A stretch of 64,000 nt of DNA, from assembly GCF_028767125.1 (NCBI RefSeq), contig NZ_JAKCWP010000003.1:248001-312000 (forward strand), read 5' to 3'. The translations under genes were made by a program, and so were the position numbers. Below the pieces are notes generated by a model that made no database searches, was not told where the DNA came from, and saw nothing but the letters and a program-made list of their open reading frames with translations. Origin of the DNA: Chelativorans sp. YIM 93263. GTDB taxonomy: Bacteria > Pseudomonadota > Alphaproteobacteria > Rhizobiales > Rhizobiaceae. This document shows, one piece after another, positions 9,296-18,076 of this stretch; positions within the stretch are counted from its first letter, which is position 1, and each line of letters starts with the position of its first letter.

Positions 9296-10866
9296 AGGGT
9301 GACTCCGGTAGATGGTCTTATGGCGCTTACGGCCTCGCCCGAAGCTGCCATGATTTCTTCTTTGGTCACGTCGTTGGAAAATTCCGCCGATATTCGACCA
9401 CGCCGCATGACAATGATCCGGTGAGCGACGCTGAAACATTCGCCCACCTCCGAGGTGGAAAAGACAACGGCCAACCCCTTTCGCGCGCCTTCCGCGAGCA
9501 AACGAAAAACTTCGGCTTTCGCGCCGATATCGATCCCGCGGCTCGGCTCGTCGAGCAGAACGACTTTCGGATCCGTGGCGAGCATCTTGCCGATTACGAC
9601 CTTCTGCTGATTGCCGCCCGACAGCGATCCGATCTCGGCATCACTGCCGGAAGTCTTGATCGTCACGTTCTTGATGGCGCCTTCGATGATATTCCGTTCG
9701 CGACGGCGCGATATGATCGATGCGCGGGTGAAAGCCTGGATATTGGCCAGCGAAAGGTTCTTGCCGACTGACATCGTCTGTACCAGCCCGTCCCTTTGCC
9801 GGTCCTCGGGAACGAGCACCAGTCCTTCTTCGATCCGTTCGGCGATCGAGAGGGAAGAAACCTCCTGACCCAGGAGGTTCACCGAACCGGATGCATTGGG
9901 CAGACGTCCCGCGATGCATTCCAGCATCTCGGTGCGCCCGGCGCCCATCAGGCCGTAGATGCACACGATTTCGCCCGCGCGGACTTCCAGAGAGACACCA
10001 TCAACGACGTTGCGATCCTTCCTGACCATGTCGGGAACCGTGAGATCACGGACCGAGAGCGCCGTATCGCCCATCGCGTACCCTTCGGGCGGTGATCCCA
10101 GATCGAAATTCTCGCCGACCATATTCTGGACGATCCATTCCAGGCTGATGTCGCCGCGCGGTGCGCTTGCCGTCACTTCGCCGTCGCGCAGGACCACCGC
10201 GTGATCGGTGATCTGCAAAGCCTCTTCGAGATGGTGCGAGATATAGACGATGGAAACGCCGCGGTTCTTCAGATCCCGTACGACCTTGAAAAGCACCTCG
10301 ACCTCGGATGCGCTCAGCGCCGAAGTGGGCTCGTCCATAATGAGAATGCGTGAATCGACTGAGAGCGCGCGGGCGATCTCGACCAGTTGCTGCTGGCCAA
10401 GTCGGAGGTCCTCCACCAGGGTCAGTGGATCAATATCCTCCTCCAACTCGCGCATCAGCGCTCTGGACTGCTTTTCTTCCTCTGCGTAGTCGACACCGCC
10501 TGCCCCGATGATTTCGCGGCCCATGAAGATGTTGTCGCGCACGTTCATGTTGGGGGCGAGACTGAGTTCCTGGTGGATGATCGACACGCCGAGATCGCGC
10601 GCGTCCGAAGCCGAGTGGAAAGCAACCGGGTTTCCATCCAGCACGATCTGGCCTGAGCTCGGCTGCATGACCCCGGACAGGACCTTCATCAAGGTGGACT
10701 TTCCGGCGCCGTTCTCGCCGAACAGCGTAGTGACCTGACCATGGTGAACGTCGAAGTTCACCCCCTTCAACGCATGCACATTGCCGAACGATTTGGCGAT
10801 GTTGCGCGCCGAAAGCACGATCGAGGACGACTGCTCGGAAGCGATTTGCATCTCGTGCAGTGTCAT
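9292..10866 (-). CDS. eryE: sugar/polyol ABC transporter ATP-binding protein, two domains (EryE-like)
   Basis: 524 residues, RbsA-type fused double ATPase. Domain 1 has Walker A GENGAGKST (about residues 53-61), signature LRLGQQQ and Walker B ILIMDEPTSAL. Domain 2 has the usual degenerate Walker A GLMGAGRTE, signature LSGGNQQK and Walker B VVLLDEPSRG. This pattern is normal for the family. It drives import through EryF. Its start overlaps the stop of the DUF2291 gene by 4 bases and its stop overlaps eryF by 4 bases, so all three are coupled. Confidence 0.92.
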   Translation of the reverse strand: MTLHEMQIASEQSSSIVLSARNIAKSFGNVHALKGVNFDVHHGQVTTLFGENGAGKSTLMKVLSGVMQPSSGQIVLDGNPVAFHSASDARDLGVSIIHQELSLAPNMNVRDNIFMGREIIGAGGVDYAEEEKQSRALMRELEEDIDPLTLVEDLRLGQQQLVEIARALSVDSRILIMDEPTSALSASEVEVLFKVVRDLKNRGVSIVYISHHLEEALQITDHAVVLRDGEVTASAPRGDISLEWIVQNMVGENFDLGSPPEGYAMGDTALSVRDLTVPDMVRKDRNVVDGVSLEVRAGEIVCIYGLMGAGRTEMLECIAGRLPNASGSVNLLGQEVSSLSIAERIEEGLVLVPEDRQRDGLVQTMSVGKNLSLANIQAFTRASIISRRRERNIIEGAIKNVTIKTSGSDAEIGSLSGGNQQKVVIGKMLATDPKVVLLDEPSRGIDIGAKAEVFRLLAEGARKGLAVVFSTSEVGECFSVAHRIIVMRRGRISAEFSNDVTKEEIMAASGEAVSAIRPSTGVTL

Positions 10867-11522
10867 TGGACGCTCATTTCAACGGGCGTGACGAGCCAGT
10901 TGCTGGGATTGATCAGCTTGAAGACACCGGTCACCGTGATGGTCTTGCCAGTGAGATTCTCGGTATCGATGTCGGCCAGAACCTGACGCTTCATCTCATT
11001 GTTAATGCCCGCGCCGGCATCCTGGTATTCGATCTGGTTGGTAAACTCGCCAAAGGTGATCTCGCCGGTCGCGTCGCGCAGATCCGTTCCGTTAATGGCC
11101 GGCCCCGTCTGAACACGGATGGTGGTCTCCTCCGGCACACCCTCGACGTTGACGGTGTAGACCCCGGAGCGCGCCTCGCCAGCCACTCCGGTGAACTTCA
11201 CCGGGACTACGGGGCCAATTCCGCCTCCCACCCCGTATTCCTTGCCGGCAGCCGCCGCATCGTCCGAAATAGCCGCGGCCAGTGTCGGCGCCTCGACCGC
11301 GCGACTTACGACGCTTTGCCTGATTTCGGGGAACATTTCCTGGCCAAAGCGCTCTGGCGAGAAGGTTCCTTCCTGAACGTCTTCCTCGGACCCGATGACG
11401 ACGACTTTTGTATCCAGTGCCATTGTCACCACGAGCCCAATGACGGCCAGAGCACCGATTGCAGACTTCACTCCTGAGCCGTTGCGGCGCACAGAATGTG
11501 CGATGTCGGATTGAGAACTCAT
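10863..11522 (-). CDS. DUF2291-family membrane-anchored protein of the ery transporter operon
   Basis: 219 residues. One hydrophobic segment (about residues 18-38, IGALAVIGLVVTMALDTKVVV) suggests an N-terminal anchor with the rest in the periplasm. No lipobox cysteine is seen. Families with this domain occur beside RbsABC-type polyol transporters in rhizobia and Brucella, but the biochemical role is unknown to me. The gene is first in the transporter group and coupled to eryE. It could be an accessory of substrate capture or of transporter assembly (inference). Confidence 0.8.
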   Translation of the reverse strand: MSSQSDIAHSVRRNGSGVKSAIGALAVIGLVVTMALDTKVVVIGSEEDVQEGTFSPERFGQEMFPEIRQSVVSRAVEAPTLAAAISDDAAAAGKEYGVGGGIGPVVPVKFTGVAGEARSGVYTVNVEGVPEETTIRVQTGPAINGTDLRDATGEITFGEFTNQIEYQDAGAGINNEMKRQVLADIDTENLTGKTITVTGVFKLINPSNWLVTPVEMSVQ

Positions 11523-11532
11523 TGAGACGCGC

Positions 11533-11694
11533 CTATCGCCTTAATTCTTGGATCGTGGGGGAGATTAGAACTGCGGGGGAGATCCGACGCTGTCCTGATG
11601 GTCCGTCACAGGACCATTCCGACCTGAAAGCCACGCCCAGCCAACTCAGGCTCTGACGCGTAGCGGTATACAGGCAATGAAACGACTGGATCAT
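11533..11694 (-). CDS. possible small upstream ORF (53 residues)
   Basis: A 53-codon frame opens at an ATG preceded by GGGAGGAG only 3-4 bases away and closes 10 bases before the DUF2291 start, which itself has a poor Shine-Dalgarno. It might be a leader peptide coupling translation of the transporter genes, or chance. A perfect inverted repeat (ATGGTCC-N6-GGACCAT, 11598-11617) lies inside it. I recognise no family. Confidence 0.25.
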   Translation of the reverse strand: MIQSFHCLYTATRQSLSWLGVAFRSEWSCDGPSGQRRISPAVLISPTIQELRR

Positions 11695-11795
11695 GGTCTC
11701 CTCCCACGCATCCGAGCGCCTCTTCTCCCCGGTAGGTAATTCCGTCAGTGAAGCGGAACGCTCATGCCTCCCAATGTTAAGTTTGTGATATCTTG

Positions 11796-11831
11796 TGTGA
11801 CGATAGTGTTAGATTTCTGTGACGATGTCAA
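11796..11831 (-). promoter_or_regulatory. candidate promoter/operator for the ery transporter operon
   Basis: On the minus strand TTGACA (11831-11826) and CACTAT (11808-11803) are 17 bases apart, a good sigma-70-type promoter. Two identical 9-mers TGTGACGAT (plus strand 11796 and 11818), exactly 22 bases apart, overlap its -10 and spacer. The remaining intergenic sequence 11523-12185 holds only the small ORF candidate and the eryD promoter. Confidence 0.6.
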
Positions 11832-12105
11832 TCATTGAATCAACGCCAACACTGATGGCTATCGCCTGTCTCCTTGAATGCCGACGCGAGGGTCACTGTT
11901 ATACGCTCCTCGATTGCGTGCGCTCTTCCGAAAAGTCTATGGGAGAGAAATGCCCGAAAATGGCAGGATTCGGGCGAAGCATAGGGAATACTTCATATAA
12001 AACCTCTTCCATAACGGCCACTATCTGCTCCGTACCGCGGATGGCCGCGAGGCTAAGTCCGTCAAGGCTCGCTCCTCGGCAGGTTTCCTGCCTCGCGCGA
12101 ATGTT

Positions 12106-12145
12106 ATGTGATTTTATTGACAGTTTCATGTGATTTGAACTACTT
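12106..12145 (+). promoter_or_regulatory. candidate promoter/operator for eryD-A-B-C
   Basis: TTGACA (12117-12122) and CTACTT (12140-12145) are 17 bases apart and lie about 40 bases before the eryD start. Two copies of ATGTGATTT (12106 and 12128), again 22 bases apart, flank the -35 hexamer. The TGTGA core and spacing match the repeats at 11796/11818. Confidence 0.6.
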
Positions 12146-12185
12146 TTCTAACACTGAATTTTTTTTCACCCTCTCTGAAGGTCAC

Positions 12186-13151
12186 ATGGAAAAGCCGCTC
12201 AACCTGCGCGACCCCAATGACAGTCTTCCGATCCGGGCGGCATGGCTACATTACGCCGCGGGAATGACGCAGGCCCAGGTCGCGGCCCGGCTAGGTGTCT
12301 CAACGGTAAAGGCCCACCGCCTCATCGCCTCCGCGAACCAGCAAGGCGCAGTCCGTATTACGGTCACTGGTGAGATCGTTGAATGTCTGGAACTCGAAGA
12401 GCGTATTTGCGATGTCTTCGCTCTGGACGAATGCAAGGTGGTGCCCGATCTGCATGAGGCGGGCTTGCCGGTCAAAGCGCTGGGCGTCGCAGGTTCGTCC
12501 TATATTCAGCAGGAAGTCGAGAAGGAAGAACCACGGCTGATCGGGATCGGTCACGGCAGAACGCTTGCTGCTGCGGTCTCCGCCCTGCCCGTCGTGCCTG
12601 CAACGAATACACGTTTTGTCTCACTCATGGGCGGATTGACGCGCAATTACGCGGCCAATCCCCACGATGTCATGCATCGTCTGACCGAGAAGACCGCGGC
12701 AGAGGTCTACGTCATGCCGGTGCCCTTTTTTGCGAATTCCGCCGAAGATCGCGAGATCCTGCTCGCGCAGCGGGGTGTGCGCGAAGTTTTCGATTTGGCC
12801 GCGAACGCCGATCTTTTCCTTGTCGGTATCGGCACCGCAAGGCCCGATGCTCAATTGGTTGCCTCACGCATGATCGAGCTCGAGGAAATCGCCGAGGTGC
12901 AGGACAAGGGCGGCGTCGGCGAAATTCTGGGGCACTTTTTCAACCGGGATGGCCAACCGGTCCGCACCTCGTTAAGCGCGCGCACACTGGCGCCCGATTT
13001 CGACGTGATTTCAAGACGGCGCGCAGTCGCTATTGCCGGCGGCGCGGGCAAGGAACAGGCAATACTTTCGATACTGCGAAGCGGCCTTCTTTCAGGGCTG
13101 ATCACCGAAGAAAAGACGGCGCATGCCCTGCTCCGCACGAACGCCGAATAG
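12186..13151 (+). CDS. eryD: SorC/DeoR-type sugar-binding regulator EryD
   Basis: 321 residues, SorC family. The helix-turn-helix is MTQAQVAARLGVSTVKAHRLI (about residues 27-47), followed by the large sugar-phosphate-binding domain (GIGHGRTLAAAV, MGGLTRN, KGGVGEILGHFF). In Brucella EryD represses the ery operon and erythritol relieves it. ATG 12186 follows GAAGG at 5 bases. It starts the plus-strand eryD-A-B-C group; in Brucella the order is eryABCD, so the regulator has moved to the front here. The paired TGTGA repeats upstream are its most likely targets (inference). Confidence 0.9.
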   Translation: MEKPLNLRDPNDSLPIRAAWLHYAAGMTQAQVAARLGVSTVKAHRLIASANQQGAVRITVTGEIVECLELEERICDVFALDECKVVPDLHEAGLPVKALGVAGSSYIQQEVEKEEPRLIGIGHGRTLAAAVSALPVVPATNTRFVSLMGGLTRNYAANPHDVMHRLTEKTAAEVYVMPVPFFANSAEDREILLAQRGVREVFDLAANADLFLVGIGTARPDAQLVASRMIELEEIAEVQDKGGVGEILGHFFNRDGQPVRTSLSARTLAPDFDVISRRRAVAIAGGAGKEQAILSILRSGLLSGLITEEKTAHALLRTNAE

Positions 13152-13247
13152 GACGCCGTCTCAGGGAGGATGAATTGACAAAACGTCTCAACAGCTCAGC
13201 CGCGCGGGCGACCTCATCTTTCCCAGCATGGCTGAGGAGCAGTGCCA

Positions 13248-14873
13248 ATGGCTGAACCGGACATCCTTATCGGCATCGACGCCGGAACGTCGGTTATCAA
13301 GGCGGTTGCTTTCGACCTGAGCGGGCGCCAGGTCGCCGACGCCTCGGTCCTGAATCACTACCAAACCGGGCTGGACGGGTCAGCCAGCCAATCTCTGGAA
13401 CAAACCTGGGCGGACTGTGCCTCCGCACTACGCCAACTGTGCGATAAGCTAGACAGCCTCGCGCGCCGCACCGTCGCGATCGCAGTGACGGGACAGGGTG
13501 ACGGCACCTGGCTGGTTGGCGCCGACAACAGGCCGGTCGGAGACGCCTGGCTTTGGCTCGATGCGCGCGCAGCGCCGACCGTGCGCCGCCTTGCCGAGGA
13601 TCCGGCCGACCAGGCACGGTTCGAAGCCACCGGTACGGGATTGAACACGTGTCAGCAGGGCGCGCAAATGGCACATATGGATGCGACGGTGCCTGAGCTT
13701 CTCGACCGCGCGGAAGTCGCTTTGCATTGCAAGGACTGGCTCTATCTGAACCTGACCGGTGTGCGGGCCACCGACCCTTCTGAGGCCTCCTTCACCTTCG
13801 GGAATTTTCGCACCCGCGCCTATGATGACGGAGCGATCAGAGCGCTCGGCCTGAAGGGCCGTCGTAAGCTGCTTCCGGAAATCATCGAAGGCACGCAGAC
13901 GACGCATCCGCTCACCGCAGACGCGGCCGAAGCGAACGGCTTGCGCCCAGGCACACCGGTCTGTCTCGGCTATGTGGATATGGTCATGACCGCGCTGGGC
14001 GCTGGCGTCCATACCGGTGACGAAAACGCCGCCTGCTCGACTGTGGGTTCAACCGGTGTGCACATGCGGGCCGTCCCTGCAGACGCCGTACGCCTCAATG
14101 CGCAGCGGACCGGCTACACCATCTGCCTTCCCGTACCCGGGCTCGTCACCCAGGTTCAAACGAACATGGCCGCCACGCTCAACATCGATTGGGTGCTTCG
14201 GGTGGCCGCGGATCTGATGAGCGAAACCGGGCACGAGCACTCCTACAAGGATCTCGTCGATCGCATCGAAGGCTGGATGAGCCGCTCGCATCCCGGTGCC
14301 CTGCTCTACCATCCCTATGTTTCGGAAGCCGGCGAACGAGGACCATTCGTCAACGCGGATGCTCGGGCCGGCTTTATCGGGCTGTCCGCGCAACACCGTT
14401 TCCCTGATCTCCTGCGCGGAGTCATCGAGGGCCTCGGAATGGCGGCACGCGATTGTTACGCGGCGATGGGCCCGATGCCGGCCGAGCTGCGCCTGACTGG
14501 TGGCGCGGCCCGGTCAGCCGCTCTTCGCTCCGTTCTGGCCGCATCCGTCGGCGCACCGGTTCGCGTTTCGGCCCGCGAAGAAGCCGGAGCTGCCGGTTGT
14601 GCAATGATGGCGGCGGTGGCGACGGGTATCTACCCGGATATGAACGCGTGCATCGACGAATGGGTGAAGCCGCTCCTCGAGCAGGCGGAACCGCCCGATC
14701 CGGAGCTCGTGCAAGTCTATGACGGGCTGTTTCCGGCCTACGTTTCGGCGCGTCAGGCGCTCTCTCCGGTCTGGGACAGCCTTGCCGCGCATCGCGCGTC
14801 GCTTGGCACCGAAACACACGAAGAGAAGACGGGAATGACGCTCGACGCAGCGAAAAGAGCGCAGGGGGCTTAA
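13248..14873 (+). CDS. eryA: erythritol kinase EryA (FGGY family)
   Basis: 541 residues, slightly long for FGGY kinases but normal for EryA. N-terminal IGIDAGTSVIKAVAFDL, the AVTGQGDGTWL segment that resembles the substrate-proximal region of glycerol-type kinases, and the C-terminal LTGGAARSAALRSVLAASVG signature are visible. Brucella EryA phosphorylates erythritol to L-erythritol 4-phosphate. ATG 13248 is preferred over GTG 13242 because GAGGAG lies 8 bases before it. The gene is followed by eryB after 6 bases. Confidence 0.92.
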   Translation: MAEPDILIGIDAGTSVIKAVAFDLSGRQVADASVLNHYQTGLDGSASQSLEQTWADCASALRQLCDKLDSLARRTVAIAVTGQGDGTWLVGADNRPVGDAWLWLDARAAPTVRRLAEDPADQARFEATGTGLNTCQQGAQMAHMDATVPELLDRAEVALHCKDWLYLNLTGVRATDPSEASFTFGNFRTRAYDDGAIRALGLKGRRKLLPEIIEGTQTTHPLTADAAEANGLRPGTPVCLGYVDMVMTALGAGVHTGDENAACSTVGSTGVHMRAVPADAVRLNAQRTGYTICLPVPGLVTQVQTNMAATLNIDWVLRVAADLMSETGHEHSYKDLVDRIEGWMSRSHPGALLYHPYVSEAGERGPFVNADARAGFIGLSAQHRFPDLLRGVIEGLGMAARDCYAAMGPMPAELRLTGGAARSAALRSVLAASVGAPVRVSAREEAGAAGCAMMAAVATGIYPDMNACIDEWVKPLLEQAEPPDPELVQVYDGLFPAYVSARQALSPVWDSLAAHRASLGTETHEEKTGMTLDAAKRAQGA

Positions 14874-14879
14874 GCGCAG

Positions 14880-16391
14880 ATGAAGGAACAGGACACAGTC
14901 GATCTTTTCGTCATCGGGGGCGGCGTCAACGGGGCCGGCATTGCACGCGATGCCGCCGGGCGCGGGCTTTCCGTCATTCTATGCGAAAAGGACGATCTCG
15001 GCGAAGGAACCTCTTCGCGCTCCGGAAAGCTGGTGCATGGCGGCTTGCGCTATCTTGAATACTATGAGTTCCGGCTCGTGCGCGAGGCCCTGATCGAGCG
15101 CGAGGTTCTCATGAACGCCGCGCCCCACATTATCTGGCCGCTGCGTTTCGTCCTGCCCCATTCGCCCGATGACAGACCCGCCTGGCTCGTGCGGCTCGGC
15201 CTGTTCCTCTATGACCATCTCGGCGGGCGGAAAAAGCTTCCCGGCACGCGGACGCTCGACCTGCAGCGGGCGCCGGAGGGCGCACCGATCCTCAACAAGT
15301 ACTCGCGCGCCTTCGAATATTCGGACTGCTGGGTGGACGATGCACGGCTTGTGGTGCTTAACGCGATCGACGCGGCTGCACGCGGGGCGACCGTGCTGAC
15401 CCGAACGCCCTGCATCTCGGCGCGGCGCGAGAACGGCGCCTGGAGCGTGACCACGCGCAACGAACGCACCGGCGAGACCCGCGAATTCCGCGCCAAGGTG
15501 CTCGTCAACGCCGCGGGTCCCTGGGTCAACGATGTCATCCAGCGGGTGGCCGGCTCAACTTCGTCCCGCAATGTCCGCCTGGTGAAGGGCAGTCACATCG
15601 TCGTGCCTAAATTCTGGGAAGGCGCAAACGCGTATCTCGTCCAGAACCACGACAAACGCGTCATCTTCATCAATCCTTACGAGGGAGACAAGGCGCTAAT
15701 CGGAACCACGGACGTCGCCTATGAGGGTGAGGCTGGACAGGTGAGCGCCGATGAAGCCGAGATCGAGTATCTGATGTCTGCGGTCAACCGTTACTTCAAG
15801 GAAAAGCTGCGCCGCGAGGATGTCCTTTCCGCATTCTCCGGCGTGCGGCCGCTTTTCGACGATGGCCAGGGCAACCCGTCCGCCGTCACGCGGGACTATG
15901 TCTTCGATATCGACGAAAACGATGGCGCGCCCCTCCTCAACGTTTTCGGCGGTAAAATTACGACCTTCCGCGAACTGGCCGAACGGGGCCTCGGCAAGCT
16001 GCGGACCTTCTTCCCCGAAATGGGCAAGGACTGGACGCACTCCACACCGCTTCCCGGCGGCGACATGGAAAACGCCGATTTCGAAAGCTTCCAGGCCAAG
16101 GTAAAGGCAGAGTACCCCTGGATGCCCCGCTCGCTGCTGCAACACTATACGCGCCTTTACGGAACCCGCCTCTCCCGGATCGTGGGAGAGGCAACGTCAG
16201 TCGACGGACTTGGCCGACACTTCGGGGGTGATCTTTATGAGGCCGAGGTGCGCTATCTGATGGACCAGGAGTGGGCAACAACCGCGGAGGATGTGCTCTG
16301 GCGGCGAACAAAGCATCGCCTGCACCTCACCGAAGCACAACAGGCCGAGTTTGCCACCTGGTTCAGTGCCGAAATGCGGGAGGCCGCCTGA
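14880..16391 (+). CDS. eryB: erythritol-4-phosphate dehydrogenase EryB (GlpD-like)
   Basis: 503 residues, FAD-dependent GlpD family. GGGVNGAGIARDAAGRG (about residues 13-29), GKLVHGGLRYLEYYEF, VNAAGPWV and FGGKITTFRELAE near residue 360 are visible. It oxidises L-erythritol 4-phosphate to a 3-tetrulose 4-phosphate, probably feeding electrons to quinone. It sits between eryA and eryC with gaps of 6 bases and 1 base. It is shorter than, and clearly diverged from, the other GlpD-like protein at 2917-4584. Confidence 0.92.
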   Translation: MKEQDTVDLFVIGGGVNGAGIARDAAGRGLSVILCEKDDLGEGTSSRSGKLVHGGLRYLEYYEFRLVREALIEREVLMNAAPHIIWPLRFVLPHSPDDRPAWLVRLGLFLYDHLGGRKKLPGTRTLDLQRAPEGAPILNKYSRAFEYSDCWVDDARLVVLNAIDAAARGATVLTRTPCISARRENGAWSVTTRNERTGETREFRAKVLVNAAGPWVNDVIQRVAGSTSSRNVRLVKGSHIVVPKFWEGANAYLVQNHDKRVIFINPYEGDKALIGTTDVAYEGEAGQVSADEAEIEYLMSAVNRYFKEKLRREDVLSAFSGVRPLFDDGQGNPSAVTRDYVFDIDENDGAPLLNVFGGKITTFRELAERGLGKLRTFFPEMGKDWTHSTPLPGGDMENADFESFQAKVKAEYPWMPRSLLQHYTRLYGTRLSRIVGEATSVDGLGRHFGGDLYEAEVRYLMDQEWATTAEDVLWRRTKHRLHLTEAQQAEFATWFSAEMREAA

Positions 16392-16392
16392 G

Positions 16393-17325
16393 ATGCCTCT
16401 TACACTTTCCCTCAACACCAATCCGCTGGTGAACCGCTTTGCCGAGCCGGACGATCTTATCGATACGGTCGCGCATGCCCTACGCGTGCGGGATTTGCAG
16501 CTCACGCACGAGTTCATCAACCCATCCTGGCCGCCTCGTCTCATCCGCCGGCTGATGCGTGACATGAATCGTGCGCTTGATCGAACCGGCGTGCGGATCA
16601 CCTCGGGAATGACGGGACCTTACGGCCGGCTCAACCATTTCGGACACCCGGACCGGGAGGTCCGCCGCTATTATGTTGATTGGTTCAAGACCTTCGCCGA
16701 CATTATCGCCGACCTGGGCGGCACCTCCATTGGCACCCAGTTCGCAATCTTCACCTATCGCGACTACGACGACCCCGCACGGCGCGAGGAACTGATCCGG
16801 ATCGCCATCGACTGCTGGGCCGAGGTCGCCGAACACGCAAAAGACGCCGGGCTTTGCTTCCTCTTCTGGGAGCCGATGAGCATCGGCCGGGAATTCGGCG
16901 AGACGATTCAATCCTGCATGGCTTTGCAGGATCGCCTATCGGCAGCTGACATGGCCATACCCATGTGGATGATGGCAGACATTGATCACGGCGACGTCAC
17001 GTCGCCCAATCCCGACGATTTCGACCCCTATGCCTGGGCGCGGTCAGTGCCGAAAGTCAGCCCGATCATTCACGTAAAACAATCGCTTCTGGACAAGGGC
17101 GGGCACCGGCCCTTTACTTCCGAGTTCAATGCCAAGGGGCGAATCCAGCCTGAGCCGCTGCTTGCAGCGTTTGCCGAAGGCGGTGCGGAGAACAACGAAA
17201 TTTGCCTTGAGCTATCGTTCAAGGAGCGAGAGCCGAACGACCGGGAAGTGATACCGCAGATCGCCGAAAGCGTGGCCTTCTGGGCACCTCACATCGATTC
17301 GGGTGCTTCCGATCTCAAGGTTTAG
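16393..17325 (+). CDS. eryC: tetrulose-4-phosphate racemase EryC (AP-endonuclease-2/TIM-barrel family)
   Basis: 310 residues from ATG 16393, one base after the eryB stop. The fold family is the xylose-isomerase-like/AP endonuclease 2 TIM barrel: LTHEFINPSWPPR, GTSIGTQFAIF, LFWEPMSIGREF and ADIDHGD supply the carboxylates and histidines expected for metal binding. In Brucella EryC is the first of three isomerases after EryB. With EryH and EryI in this window the whole route to D-erythrose 4-phosphate is encoded. It ends 60 bases before the convergent dhaL gene; no obvious terminator lies between. Confidence 0.9.
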   Translation: MPLTLSLNTNPLVNRFAEPDDLIDTVAHALRVRDLQLTHEFINPSWPPRLIRRLMRDMNRALDRTGVRITSGMTGPYGRLNHFGHPDREVRRYYVDWFKTFADIIADLGGTSIGTQFAIFTYRDYDDPARREELIRIAIDCWAEVAEHAKDAGLCFLFWEPMSIGREFGETIQSCMALQDRLSAADMAIPMWMMADIDHGDVTSPNPDDFDPYAWARSVPKVSPIIHVKQSLLDKGGHRPFTSEFNAKGRIQPEPLLAAFAEGGAENNEICLELSFKEREPNDREVIPQIAESVAFWAPHIDSGASDLKV

Positions 17326-17385
17326 AGGCTGAACAATTTCCCTTCGACGCCGAAGCGAACGACTGTCTGACACCGCTCTCGCAAT

Positions 17386-18039
17386 TCATTGCTGGATCGA
17401 TTTCTTAAAATGAACACCGATGGTTTCGATGATAATTCTTGCCGAAGCCGCGCCCGGATCGATGTGACCGAGCGAGCGCTCGCCGAGGCGAGCGGCCCGC
17501 CCTTTTGATGCGATCATCGCCCGCGTGGCGGCCGCCCCAGCGGCCCCCGCCTCTGCTGCTTCGCGCGCGATCTGGTCGACCGAAGCGCCGCGCTCATAGG
17601 CAGCGTGGGCGGCTTCGGCGGCCGGCAGCCACGCGTCAAGCATCGTTTTGTCGCCACGCGCTCCCTTTCCGCGCTCCCTGATTCCCTCCGCGATTGCCGC
17701 AAAGATCGAACACAGGAAACGACCGTCGACACAATCGTGCTGCCGCACTGCCGTTGCGGCGCACAGAAAGGCAGTCGCGTAAAGTGGTCCAGTCGAGGCA
17801 CCGACCGCGTTGAGAAAGGCATTGGCCGCAGTAAAAAACACGTCCGATGGAGTGCAGTTCTCCATGTCCAGCTTTGAAAGTGCGGAATTCACGGCGAGAA
17901 AACCGGTGGACATCGTAATACCGTGATCGGCATCGCCGATAACCCCGTCGAGACGGGTCAGGGAACCTCTTTCGGCCTCGATCGCCTCGGAAATCGCGTA
18001 GAACATTGAGACCAGTTCGCGAGCCTGATTCCTCGACAT
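17386..18039 (-). CDS. dhaL: dihydroxyacetone kinase-like subunit DhaL (copy 1)
   Basis: 217 residues, DhaL family, the nucleotide-binding subunit of dihydroxyacetone-type kinases. The Mg-binding aspartates lie in DGVIGDADHG (about residues 30-39); GASTGPLYATAF, GDKTMLDAW and RLGERSLGHIDPGAAS follow as in the family. It lies 37 bases downstream of the SorC-DhaK fusion and is the last gene of the 11-gene operon, so its natural partner is the fused DhaK domain. No DhaM/PTS subunit is present nearby, so ATP rather than phosphoenolpyruvate is the likelier donor (inference). Confidence 0.9.
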   Translation of the reverse strand: MSRNQARELVSMFYAISEAIEAERGSLTRLDGVIGDADHGITMSTGFLAVNSALSKLDMENCTPSDVFFTAANAFLNAVGASTGPLYATAFLCAATAVRQHDCVDGRFLCSIFAAIAEGIRERGKGARGDKTMLDAWLPAAEAAHAAYERGASVDQIAREAAEAGAAGAAATRAMIASKGRAARLGERSLGHIDPGAASARIIIETIGVHFKKSIQQ

Positions 18040-18076
18040 GATATTCCTCCCGTTTCTCCCCTCGCCATTCTATCAG

